From Papio anubis (Eukaryota > Chordata > Mammalia > Primates > Cercopithecidae): a DNA stretch of 64,000 nt. The notes below the pieces were generated by a model that saw only the letters and a list, made by a program, of their open reading frames with translations, searched no databases and was not told the origin of the DNA. Position numbers and translations under genes: made by a program. The stretch is taken from contig NC_044981.1 of NCBI RefSeq assembly GCF_008728515.1, positions 109,049,702 through 109,113,701 on the forward strand, given 5' to 3'. The first letter of the stretch is position 1. Each line of letters begins with the position of its first letter. Shown one piece after another: positions 1 through 9,960 of this stretch.

Positions 1-95
1 GCATATTTCCAAACTCATCCAATTGTATATATTAAACAGGTGCAGTTTGTTTGTATATCACTTATACCTCAATGAAGCTGTCAAAAAGAATTCTA
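1..95 (+). mobile_element. L1M 3' end fragment
   Basis: The text around TTATACCTCAATGAAGCTG followed by an A-rich stretch is the familiar 3'-UTR terminus of old mammalian L1M elements in sense orientation. Only the last ~95 bp lies in the window; the rest would extend to the left. Subfamily is not resolvable from this fragment. Confidence 0.65.
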
Positions 96-410
96 GCAGA
101 GCCATGGCATCTATGAGGAGACATCACAAAACAAAAATAAGAAAGCACTTAGAAAATATGGCTAAAACATTTGGAGCTATAACTCAACAGTAAGATAGTA
201 TACAATGGAAACTAGCAGAACTCATGAAAAACTAAAGAAAAAGACAACATATCTCCAAATGAAAGCTAAATTACAAGGTGCTCTTGTGGGAGTAGTTATC
301 TAAGAAAGCATAGTAAGAGACATAAAAGATAGAAATGAAGAAAATGAAACAAACAAACAAAAAAGATAAAAAGGGATTAGAGAGAAAGTGATTTGGGCTA
401 GAATGGCCTC
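96..410. other. A-rich unassigned sequence
   Basis: A-rich on the + strand, with short AAACAAAC and GATAAAAAG runs. It vaguely resembles old L1 5' coding sequence (AACTCATGAAAAACTAAAG), but I cannot place it. No gene is visible. Confidence 0.3.
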
Positions 411-800
411 ATTGCAAATGAGGATTCTGCCTTTTTGCCAGGAGCAACAGCTACATTCTGTGGAGGAGTGACAGAGATTGCTTTGTATTAGAAAACAGCA
501 CTTTGTCTCTTGGAATCCCAGCAGCCGTCCTGTCTTTCTTCTGAGAGATGACTCACTTTTCCACTGACATCTGTTTCCTCTTGTAGCATTTCCCGGTCTT
601 TGGTATCTCCTGTGTTCTCTGGAGGAGGAGCCTTTTGATGCGTACCTGCCTTCATAAACTTTTCCATGATGGACGTTTGTGAGGCTGAGTGTGTGGCAGG
701 CAAGCGTCACCGAGGAACCAAGAAGAACCCAAATGATGTTCAAGGTCCCAGAGATCCTGGAGCATGCGAACGTGGGTACCAAGAGTTTTATGGGTAATTT
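411..800 (-). other. GC-richer unassigned island, possible old exon or retrocopy fragment
   Basis: This ~390-bp block is clearly richer in GC than its flanks. On the minus strand it keeps three overlapping open frames of about 64, 71 and 160 codons. None of the translations matches a family I know, and the 160-codon frame runs on into A/T-rich low-complexity DNA. It could be a decayed processed-gene fragment, an untranslated exon of a noncoding transcript, or an LTR piece. There is no clear poly(A) tail or flanking target-site duplication. Confidence 0.3.
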
Positions 801-1719
801 CTACCAAACATTCAGGGAAAAAAATAGATAAATAAATCTCACGCAAATCTTTCAGGGAACAGAAAAGAGAAAGGACTTTCCAATCACAAGGTTAATGTAA
901 CATTTATACCACAACCAGGTCAATGGTGTTAGAAATGGTAATTGATATTTATTGTCATTCGAAAACACAAATGCAAAATAACGAGAAATCTATAATATTA
1001 ACAAATAAAATCCAACAATGTTTTCAAGTTAATGAATCACTATCAAATTCAAATTATTCCAGTAATGCAAAATTGATTCAGCATTTGGAAGTGTATTAAT
1101 ACAATTCTCCATATAATTACTAATTGTATATTCATATGTATGCAATAATTTCATTATACAAAACATTTGATAAAATTCTAAATGTATTAAACTTTTAAAC
1201 TAAGAGTAGAAGATAACATGGTGTTTTATTGTTTCCATACCACTTTGTCTTAATCATTATACTTTTACAAAATATATTGTTATCTATGATGGCTAATACC
1301 TCTCAGTCTATTTTCCTTTTTAGGCAATTTATTATTGTTTTTGGCCCTTTGTTTTTCATTAAACTTGTTAAATTCTATTTAAAACCCTAGTGGAATTCTT
1401 AATCTAAGTGGTGAGTTCACTTTTAGCTTTGTTATTTAATGTAAACAAATGTGTTATATGTAGGCTATTATATGTATGCCACACGATATTAACTGAAAAA
1501 AAACTCAAAGTTTCCTGAAAATCTGAATGATAGATTAACACATGCAAATCAACTGGCCAAATAGAACATAGTGAACAGATAATAACATCTCATTCATGTT
1601 AGGATGGTTGATTACAAAAAGTTTAAAGTACTTAGTTTTATCATTCAACATAGATAATAAACTAAGCCCATAAGGTACAAAATGTTTATTCATTCAATTT
1701 CTAGGCAAGGTTATACGTG
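801..1719. other. AT-rich sequence without recognisable feature
   Basis: Strongly AT-rich, with stops in all frames and no repeat family I recognise. It appears to be unique intergenic or intronic DNA. Confidence 0.5.
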
Positions 1720-2025
1720 TTTTGTTTTGTTCTGTTGTTTTGAGACAGGGTCTCACTCTGTCAGCCAGGCTGGAGTGCAGTGGTGCGGTCACAGCTCAAT
1801 GCGGCCTCAACCTCTCAGGCTCAGGTGATACTCCTACGTCAGCCTCCCTAGTGGCTGTGATTACAGATGTGTGCCACCACGCCCAGATAATTTTTTGTAT
1901 TTTTTGTAGAGATGAGGTCTGAACTATGTTACCCAAGATAGTCTTGAACTCCTGGGCTCCAGTGATCTGCCTGCCTTGGCCTCCCAAAGTGCTGGGATCA
2001 CAGGTGTGAGCCACCATGCCTGACC
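1720..2025 (-). mobile_element. Alu (AluJ-like), antisense
   Basis: Reads from a T-rich head through GAGACAGGGTCTCACTCTG to the terminal CACCATGCCTGACC, so the Alu lies on the minus strand. GGGCTCCAGTGATCTGCC and the many differences from younger consensus suggest an old AluJ. A short CAAGG flanks both sides (1706-1710 and 2028-2032) as a possible target-site duplication. Open frames here are Alu shadows. Confidence 0.93.
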
Positions 2026-2427
2026 AACAAGGTCAGATTTGATCTTTTAACAGGGAATCAAAAAGATTAAAATCACATTTCATATTCTACCAGTGTAATC
2101 ATCTATAGCAAGATAGTCATTTAGGAGTGTTTATAAAACACTATTTTATGAATTCACTATGACTCAAAAGTTACATATAACAAACCAGGAATTCTTAAAC
2201 ATCATTTTGCAATGATGGCTGATAGGTCCAAAATAATGACCATGGCTTTGTATCAGTCAGGGCCAATAAACTTGCATTGTTGCATTAGAATTCAGATCTG
2301 GCATATGTTACTACTTTCTCTACGTAACACAACAAAATGAATTATGAATGTTTCATAAATTTCCCATCTTTCCAGTTTTTAAAATGCATTATAAAGCAGA
2401 TAATTGAAAAAAGTATCATATCCTATT
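2026..2427. other. Unassigned AT-rich sequence
   Basis: No gene or recognisable repeat. It ends just before a T-rich run that may be the tail of a minus-strand insertion. Confidence 0.4.
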
Positions 2428-2882
2428 GAGTTTTTGTTGTTTTTTTTTTTTTAAGTGGGAGAGGTAATCTCACAATATTTAACCACATAGCCATTAAATC
2501 AGGCCCAGATAAAAAGTGCAAAACATACTCTTGTAGGGAAAGTATTACCTTTTGATGGAAAAGCCAAATGTGTTTATAACCACACTCTTTTTGGATTTCA
2601 CATAATGCCATGCCAATAGTGTTACAGAAATTGAAGACTAAATGTATCCCACATGAAAAGAGTCTCCAGAAGCACCAACTAAGCATTTGTAGCAGAACTG
2701 AGATTTATGAAAACAAGTACAGATTTTAGGAAAAAACTATGTGAATTGCTTATATTTTATTTTAAAATATCTCTACCTAGGTCAAAGTGAAATTCAAAGG
2801 TACATCATATTCAACTAAATGCAACAAATTTCCTTTAATTCTAAAGTATACTAAATGAACAAGAAAGGCTTAGGTGCATATG
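2428..2882 (-). pseudogene. Possible retrotransposed fragment with poly(A), source unknown
   Basis: A run of T at ~2439-2452 would be a poly(A) tail on the minus strand, and an 87-codon minus frame leads into it. A 9-bp match TATCCTATT occurs beyond the tail (2419-2427) and at 2883-2891, which could be target-site duplications. No canonical AATAAA precedes the tail and I do not recognise the product. A 9-bp match can arise by chance in AT-rich DNA, so this is only a candidate. Confidence 0.25.
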
Positions 2883-2891
2883 TATCCTATT

Positions 2892-3535
2892 TCTATAATA
2901 GCAACCTAAAATACCTTATTATCTCATTATCTTCCACTATACCTAAAATGCAAACCATTAGTTTTTGCCTTTTTCTTTCTTTCTTTATTCTTTAAATATG
3001 AAAATTAGAAATAAGAAGATAATTGATATTAATTAAAGCTTTATTTGTCTACATGTCATTGTCTGAAATCATCTATAAAACACAGTTACAAAAATGAATG
3101 ATAGAAATTATTATTTCTTCTTAGTTCAAAATGTCAATTGTCACAGGGCACAAAACCAAAAGTGTTAAAAGAAGAAACAGAGAGATAGAGAGAGAGAAAG
3201 TGGGGGGAGGGGAGGCTGTCTGTATCAACCATTAATGAGGTAATTAGCATTAGAATAACAAAAGTGGCCATTAGGTCACATTTTACACACTGAGAACTTG
3301 AGTAATAGCCTACTTAATGTTTTCTAAAAGGCACTAATAACATCTCTTCATGTTAATGCCACTTACTCAGGGGCTACATTGCCTAGAATTCTATAATTTT
3401 AGATCTAGTCCATTGTTTTCATAAAACTGTGCTCCTCCTGACTCCATTTCATCCAATTATCTCCTTGACTGGCACTATCCTTCAACATTCCTCTGGAAAG
3501 TTCTGCCCCTTATGTATTTGCTTTCCTCTCCTTTC
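2892..3535. other. Unassigned sequence with GA-rich tract
   Basis: Mostly AT-rich unique-looking DNA. A purine stretch of GAGA and GGGG type lies at about 3178-3218, and a short CTTT run near 2970. No gene. Confidence 0.4.
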
Positions 3536-3539
3536 TCTC

Positions 3540-3941
3540 CATTTCATTTTAGCAATAAGAACAATTTTTATAAAATATGAATCCGATCATGTAATTACTT
3601 TGCTTAAAACACTTCAGTAACTTCACAGTGTACTTGAATAAAAACTGAATTCTTATTTTGCTATTCTACACCTCACAACTTGAACCACATCAACTTTCAC
3701 AACCCCAGCATGGGCCACTGTTCCTCTTTCTCAGCAGATACCAGTCATACTCTCTCTTCCTATGAGGTGACAGTCTCCAATACATCATTTGTGCCTGTTG
3801 TTTGATTTTTTTTATTTTGTTTTAATAATACCCATGATTTTTTTGAGATCCTCCCCTGATTAGTTTTTCATCTTTCATCAGGTTTAACTGAAACTGCATT
3901 CTCTTTCTACTCTAAATCAAGTGGACTCTATCTGTAATTCC
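3540..3941 (+). mobile_element. L2 (LINE-2) fragment, 5' part of a split copy
   Basis: GATCATGTAATTACTTTGCT followed by TTAAAACACTTCAGTAAC, and later text, resemble the 3' non-coding part of LINE-2 in sense orientation. The copy is interrupted at ~3942 by an Alu monomer and appears to resume at ~4180. The high divergence fits an ancient mammalian insertion. Confidence 0.65.
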
Positions 3942-4069
3942 TTTTTTTTAATGTTTTTTAGAGATGGAATTTCACTATATTGCCCAGGCTGGCATTGAAC
4001 TCCTAGGCTCAAACAATGTCCTCACCTAGCTTCCCAAGTAGCTGGGAAGTGAGCTGCTGCACCTGGTGT
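3942..4069 (-). mobile_element. Alu monomer (FLAM/old Alu arm), antisense
   Basis: Begins with a T run and TAGAGATGG, passes through TTGCCCAGGCTGGCATTGAA, and ends at CACCTGGTGT. Only about 128 bp is present, i.e. one arm, antisense. It appears to sit inside the L2 copy. Confidence 0.8.
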
Positions 4070-4118
4070 ATTTCTATAATTCTTTATCACCAAATACTTA
4101 ATTTTTATGGTTTTAGTT

Positions 4119-4160
4119 ACTATGTGTGTGTGTATATATATGCATTTATGTACACACATT
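4119..4160. repeat. (TG)n(TA)n microsatellite
   Basis: Short alternating TG then TA dinucleotides, followed by a CA-rich end. Confidence 0.85.
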
Positions 4161-4179
4161 TTCATTGTTTCATTCTCCT

Positions 4180-4293
4180 GATTGAACAGATGCTTCATGA
4201 AGACAGGAGCCATGTGGGTCACCATCTTATGTCCATCACCTTGGACAGTTTCTGCCACATGGTGGACAATAAATACTTGTTGAATGAATGATT
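4180..4293 (+). mobile_element. L2 3' terminus
   Basis: GGACAATAAATACTTGTTGA and the following GAATGAATG match the characteristic 3' end of L2. Together with 3540-3941 this forms one L2 copy split by an Alu monomer. Confidence 0.75.
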
Positions 4294-4313
4294 GAAAGAT
4301 TGAATAATTTCAG

Positions 4314-4373
4314 TTATATATATATATATATACACACATACATACATATACACACATACACACACATATAAAT
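4314..4373. repeat. (TA)n(CATA)n(CA)n compound microsatellite
   Basis: About 60 bp of TA dinucleotides passing into CACATA/CATA units directly after the L2 3' end, a common site for such arrays. Confidence 0.9.
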
Positions 4374-4994
4374 ACTGAGTCCAGAATTTCAGTGTAAGGG
4401 TATAGTCTCATAATTTTATTTCTATTGTCTTTGATATTTTTCATCTCTTTTCTGAACAGACTCTTAAAACTTTAACAAAAGATATTAAGTACATGTGATC
4501 CACACAAATACAACATACTTCCTCTGAAAAAGCTTTCTTCTCAGTGGCAATCAAGCCCCTGCCAAAGTAAAAGTTCACTTTCTTATGTAGCTGTGCAATA
4601 AACATTTTTTAGTAGAAATGCTGAAAAATAAATCCATAAATCCTCACGGTCCCTTGAGAAGGAGCTTTTCCAGTAAGTGACTTATAAAGCCAAGACATGA
4701 AGAAATGTGTAAGTAAACTCACATAGTATACCTTGTGTTTTGTTTTGTTTTTTTTTAATTGGGCTTTATATACCACAGTCCTCAGAGAGCTAAAAGAAAT
4801 AGCAGCAAGGAGAAATACAATAAAACCTAGAGAAGGAAAATATTTGATTTGTGTATACTGGCGAAATAGATGTCACTTACTATCCTACTGACTGTACTGA
4901 TTTTTATCATAGAGATTTTTGTAGTTTTTATGTAAATATAACTTTGGAAAATTGTTTCATGGTATGTAATGAATTGTTGAATTACTATGGTATA
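4374..4994. other. Unassigned AT-rich sequence
   Basis: No gene or confident repeat. It includes a T/G run near 4738-4755 (TTTTGTTTTG...). Confidence 0.4.
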
Positions 4995-5185
4995 TAGACC
5001 ATGATCTGAATTTCACTTCTTAGATGTGTGGACTTAGACAAATTGTGTCGTTTGTAAAATGTGAGTGAAAGCATCAAACTCAATGGGTTATTGTTGAGTT
5101 AGATAAAATTTAATATGCAATGTAACTAGCACAGTTCTTGGCACAGAAGTCATACTAAAAAATTATTGTTCTTATTAGTGTTTTG
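4995..5185 (+). mobile_element. MIR SINE, sense
   Basis: The order GTGGACTTAGACAAATTGTG, GTAAAATGTGAG, GGGTTATTGTTGAG, AGCACAGTTCTTGGCACAGA follows the MIR core and 3' part in sense orientation. Confidence 0.75.
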
Positions 5186-5935
5186 ATATGGATACAAAAA
5201 GATGACAGGCTTCCAAAACCACAGAGACTTTGTTCCTGCTTTCCTTGCCTACTCCAACCCCAGACCATACAAAAAAGTGGCAATGTTAACTGAATCTAGG
5301 TTCTGTTTCTAAGGGAATATTGTCTCTTCTGATCATTGAACCACATTCTCGAAGAATTTGAGGATACAGAATGTTAAATGTAGTAAAAAAATAAAGCTAT
5401 AATTATAGTTATAAGTGCTGAAGAAATAATAAACAATGAAGAATATAAAAAATCTTGGAGTCTAAAGTCTAAAAGTATAAGTGGTGTTACCAAAACCTAT
5501 ATGAAAGAAAACAAAGCAAAATAGATCCCTCATTTATACAAGAGAAGTATACTGCACACCTTCTGTATACTCTGAATTATGCTAGGCACAGGAAGTACTG
5601 CAGTTTTAAAAACAGATATAAACCTGCCTTCATGTAATTTGCAGTTTAGATATGCAAAGAATAAAACTAATCAAATAATCAAAATCAATTGTGTTATGAA
5701 ACATAATTATTAATTGAGATAAGTGCTGTTGAATTTTAGAAAAGGGTTCCAAAAGTCATATAAAGCACAAAATACAATGAACTCATAATATGGGGACCTG
5801 AACTAGTGTTATAGGTGTTAAAAACTAGAAGTTGTGTATTTCATTACTGATGAATGGTGTGAGAGTAAAGAATGAGTGTCAATGAACCTAAAAATATGTT
5901 CAATATGTCAAAATAATATGTATTATTGAAAATAA
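5186..5935. other. Unassigned sequence with an ancient repeat-like core
   Basis: About 5541-5700 contains GCTAGGCACAGGAAGTACTG and CCTGCCTTCATGTAATTTGC, which resemble a mammal-wide repeat I cannot name securely. The rest looks unique. No gene. Confidence 0.35.
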
Positions 5936-7368
5936 TATGGCAAACACAATAAACATCATAGTCAATGGGCAAAAGCTTGAAGCATTCCTCTTGAGAACTG
6001 GAACAAGACAAGAATGCTCACTCTTATCACTTCTATTCAACATAATACTCAAGTCCCAGACAGAATAATCAGGCAACAAAAGAAATAAAAGGTATCCAAA
6101 TAGCAAAAGAAGAAGTTAGGCTATTTATCTTCGTTGATGATATGATTCTATACCTAGAAAATCCTAAAGAGTCCACCAAAAGGCTACTAGAGCTGATAAA
6201 TGACTTCAGTAAAGTCTCAGGGTACAAAATCAATGTACAAAAATCAACAGCATTTCTATACGACAATAACTTTCAAACTGAGAGCTAAATCAAGAATGAA
6301 ATCCCATTTACAATAGGCACAAAATGAGTAAAATACCTAGGAATACAGCTAACCAAGACAGTGAAAGATCTCTACAACAAGAACTACAAAACACTGCTGA
6401 AATAAATCAGAGACAGCACAAAGAAATGGAAAAACATTTCATGCTTATAAATTGGAAAAATCAATATCATTGAAATGGTCATACTGCCCAAATAAATGTA
6501 CAGATTCAGTGCTATCCTTAGGTAACTATTCTAAAATTCATATGGAACCAAAAAAAGCTGAAATGGCCAAAGCAATCCTAAGCAAAAAGAACAAAGCCAG
6601 AGGCATCACGTTACTTGACTTCAAACTATACTACAAGGCTACAGTAACCAAAACAGCATGATACTGGTACAAAAACAGACACATAAACCCATGGAACAGA
6701 ATAAAGAACCCAGAAATAAAGTTACACACCTACAACATTTACTCTTTAACAGGGTCCACAAAAATAAGCAATGGGGAAAAGACTCCCTTTTAATAAATGG
6801 TGCTGGGATAACCGGCTATTCACATGCAGAAGAGGGAAACTGGTTCCATACCTATTACTATGTACAAAAATAAACTCAAGATGAATTAAAGACTTAAGAC
6901 CCGAAACCATAAAAATTTTAGAAACAAAACAGAACAAAACAAAAAAACGGGAAATGTCCTTCTCAAAGTTGACCTTGGCAAAGAATTTATGGCTAAGTCC
7001 TCAAAAGCAATTGAAAGAAAAATTGACAAGTGGGACCTAATTAAAGAATCTCTGCACACCAAGAGAAACTGTCAAGGAAGTAAACAGGCAACTATAGCAT
7101 GGGAGAAAATATTTTCACCCTATGGATCCGACAAAGGTCTAACATCCTGAATCTATAGGGAACTTAACGAACAAAAAACAAATAACTCCATGAAAAAGTG
7201 AGCAAGAAACATGGACACCTCTCAAAAGTTGACATGTAAGTGACAAACACACGTATGAAAAAATGTTCATCATCAGAAAAATGCAAATCAGAACTACAAT
7301 GAGATACCATCTCACATCAGTCAGAATGACTTTTGTTGAAAAGTAAAAAAATAACAAATGTTGGCAAG
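5936..7368 (+). mobile_element. L1 (L1PB/L1MA-age) ORF2 3' portion, broken
   Basis: Sense L1, 5'-truncated, entering ORF2 in the reverse-transcriptase region. The catalytic-loop-like FVDDMILY reads at ~6130-6153. It continues through the C-terminal part (GGCATCACGTTACTTGACTT, ATACCATCTCACATCAGTCA), with many stops and shifts, so it is dead. A MaLR-type retroelement has inserted at 7369 and the L1 resumes at ~8100. Open frames of 60-70 codons here are remnants. Confidence 0.93.
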
Positions 7369-7713
7369 TGTTTTCATGTTGCTGATGAAGACATACCCAA
7401 GACTGGGCAATTTACAAAAGAAAGAGGCTTAATTGGACTCACAGTTCCACATGGCTGGGGAGGCCTCACAATCATGATGGAAGGCAAGGAGGAGCAAGTC
7501 ATGTCTTACATGGATAGCAGCTGGCAAAAAAAAAGATCTTGTTCAGGGCAACTCCTGCTTTTAAAACTCTCAGATCTCATTAGACCCATTCACTATCGTG
7601 AGAACAGCACAGGAAAGACCCGTCCCCATAATTCAATCATCTCCCACAATATGTGGGAATTCTGGGAGCTACAAGATGAGATTTGGGTGGGGACACAGAG
7701 CCAAACCATATCA
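7369..7713 (-). mobile_element. THE1-like MaLR 3' LTR, antisense
   Basis: Ends on the + strand at CCAAACCATATCA, the reverse complement of the TGATATGGTTTGG start of THE1/MST LTRs. It contains GGCTGGGGAGGCCTCACAAT and AGACATACCCAAGACTGGGC. About 11 bp of the expected 3' terminus is missing at the 7369 side. The 165-codon frame across this LTR is fortuitous. Confidence 0.9.
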
Positions 7714-8099
7714 TTCTGCTCCTGGCGCCTCCCAAATCTCATGTCTTCACATTTCAAAACCACCAGTCCCCCAAAGTCTCAATTCATTTTGCCATTAACT
7801 CAAAAGTCCACAGTCCCAAGTCTCATCTGAGACAAGGCAAGTCCCCTCCACCTATGAGCCTGTAAAATCAAAAGCAAGTTAGTTACTTCCTAGATACCAT
7901 GGGGATACAGGCATTGAGTAAATACAGCCAGAAGGGGCTACAGGCCCCATGCAAGTCTGAAACCCAGCAAGGCAGTCAAATCTTAAAGCTCCAAAATGGT
8001 CTCCTTTGACTCCATGTCTCACATCCAGATCACACTGATACAAGAGGTGGGCTCCCACAGCCTTGGGCAGCTCTGTCCCTGTGGCTTTGCAGGGTATAA
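7714..8099 (-). mobile_element. THE1-like internal region, 3' fragment, antisense
   Basis: Directly upstream of the LTR on the minus strand. Features such as CTCATCTGAGACAAGGCAAG and TGACTCCATGTCTCACATCC match the 3' end of THE1/MST internal sequence. The rest of the internal region and the 5' LTR are absent, so this is a truncated non-autonomous element. The 93-codon minus frame here is a remnant and not functional. Confidence 0.85.
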
Positions 8100-8757
8100 C
8101 AAGACTGAAGAGAAAGGGAACACATCCGCTATTGGGGGGAATGTAAACCAACTCAGCCACTGTGGAGTGTAGTTTGGAAATTTCTCAAAGCACTGAGTTG
8201 AAATGTCATTCAACACAGCAGTTCCCTACAGGTGTATACCCGAAGGAAAATAAGTCATTCTACCAAAAAGACACATGCACCCATATGTTCACTGCAGCAC
8301 TATTCACAATAGGAAAGACATAGGATCAACCTAGGCACCCATTAACTCTGGATTGGAAAAAGAAAACGTGGTACATATGCACCATGCAATACTATGCAGA
8401 CATAAAATAAGAATGAGATTATATCCTTTGCAGTAGCATGAATACAGCTGGAAATCATTATCCTAAGCAAAATATCACAGAAACAGAAAACCAAATACTG
8501 CAAGTCCTCACTTATAAGGGGGAGCAAAACATTGGGGATACATGGACACAAAGATGGGAACAGTAAACAATGGGGAATACAAGAGGGAGGAAGGAAGAAG
8601 GTAAGGTTTGAAAACAACTACTTATTGGGTACTGCGCTCAGTATCTGGGTTCTGAGTTCAGTCATGTCCCAAATATCAGTATCATGCAATATACCTTTGT
8701 AGCAAACCTGCACATACATTCCCTGATTCTAATATAAAAGTTGAAAAAGAAAAAAAT
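8100..8757 (+). mobile_element. L1 3' end, continuation after MaLR insertion
   Basis: Resumes at CAAGACTGAAGAGAAAGGGA, collinear with the 7368 break. It runs through the ORF2 C-terminus (AAAATAAGTCATTCTACC, GTGGTACATATGCACCATGC) into a 3' UTR and an A-rich tail near 8745. CAAG is repeated on each side of the insertion (7365-7368 and 8100-8103). Confidence 0.92.
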
Positions 8758-9723
8758 AGTTCACAAAAATTCCAAGAGATCATGACAGACTACATGGGCC
8801 ATAATATCAGGAATACTAGGAAGAAAACAAGACACCCTACTTCAACACTTAATGGAAACTCAAAATGGGCAAGTCAATGTGATAGACATAGAGGGGGAAA
8901 ATGCTGAGAAAAGGCTGTAGTGATACAAGAACCATGAATAGGATGTGAGCAACCATCCAATCTAACTTAGCAAACAATAAGACACCAGTCTCTATTGTTT
9001 TGTCAACTTAGGCACATGGCTTGACTCCTATTGATTTTAGTTTATTCACCAGAAAATTCATACTGTTGAAATAGCCAATTTACTACTAACATCAATTATC
9101 TCTGCGGTAGAGTGAAAGGTGTTGAAATTTTGAAATAGTATATTTTTGAGTGAAAATGTTCATCATTATCTGTTCTTTCCCTTCAGAAGAAAATCAAATA
9201 GCTTCATTCTGTAATGAACTCCAACCTCCCAGAGTTAAGGGAATCTTCATTGCTAGATGATCTTTTGACTGACAAAAAACCCTGAGAGAATCAACCTCAG
9301 TGAGTGTGTCATCTGTATAGAGAAATAGGCTAGCCCAATTTGGAAACTAGATAAGAGCTCTCACCTAAATGAAGGCAGCAACAGAAGACCTACATTTTTG
9401 ACAAAATGATACACCACAACCTAAATCCAAGTGGAATTTTGTTATAATAGGCTTCAGGTCAAACTCTAAATAATATAGCTCATAAGTGTATTACTTTTGG
9501 GGCAAATTAGCAATGGTAAGGATATGCTTTCTAAATATCAGTGTGGTAATTATTTTGGCTTTTTCATTTTTTAGTTGAATATGTATATCCATATTCAATT
9601 ATATTCAATTATATCATAAATATTTCCCAAGGCTACCAGAATAAATGAACAATCAGGATATCATTAAACAGCAGAACATTGTTTCTCTGCATGTGTCAGT
9701 TCAAATCCATTCCTCTACCTAAG

Positions 9724-9725
<2 letters not shown>
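8758..9725. other. Unassigned sequence
   Basis: No recognised repeat or gene. A short palindrome at 9575-9598 is followed by a repeated ATATTCAATT pair. Confidence 0.4.

Positions 9726-9760
<35 letters not shown>
9726..9760. repeat. (TG)n microsatellite
   Basis: About 35 bp of uninterrupted TG dinucleotides, likely length-variable. Confidence 0.97.
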
Positions 9761-9762
<2 letters not shown>

Positions 9763-9861
9763 GTGAGCAGTAAGTTAATGAGGAAGAAGTTTCTAGAGTA
9801 TTGGGTTTGTGTTAAGGTCTGATTCATTCCTCATGTCTCAGCCTGCCATATTTTTTCCATT

Positions 9862-9960
9862 ACCATTGCAATTTTCTTTGGCCAACAGCCCTAGAAACTG
9901 GACAATATTCTGCCCAGTGCAGCTCCTATCCTGCTCAGGTGACACTATTTTCTAGAAAAG
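9862..9960 (+). repeat. Local direct repeat, copy 1 (99 bp)
   Basis: From ACCATTGCA to TCTAGAAAAG this block recurs at 10792-10890 with only 4 mismatches in 99 positions and no gaps. Flanks on either side of the two copies do not match. Confidence 0.9.

Noticed and set aside
300..782. 160-codon open frame on the - strand
   Set aside because: The second half is low-complexity, there is no recognisable domain or start context, and it is reported only as part of an unassigned island.
7333..7830. 165-codon open frame on the + strand
   Set aside because: It runs from L1 text straight through an antisense MaLR LTR; the frame is accidental.
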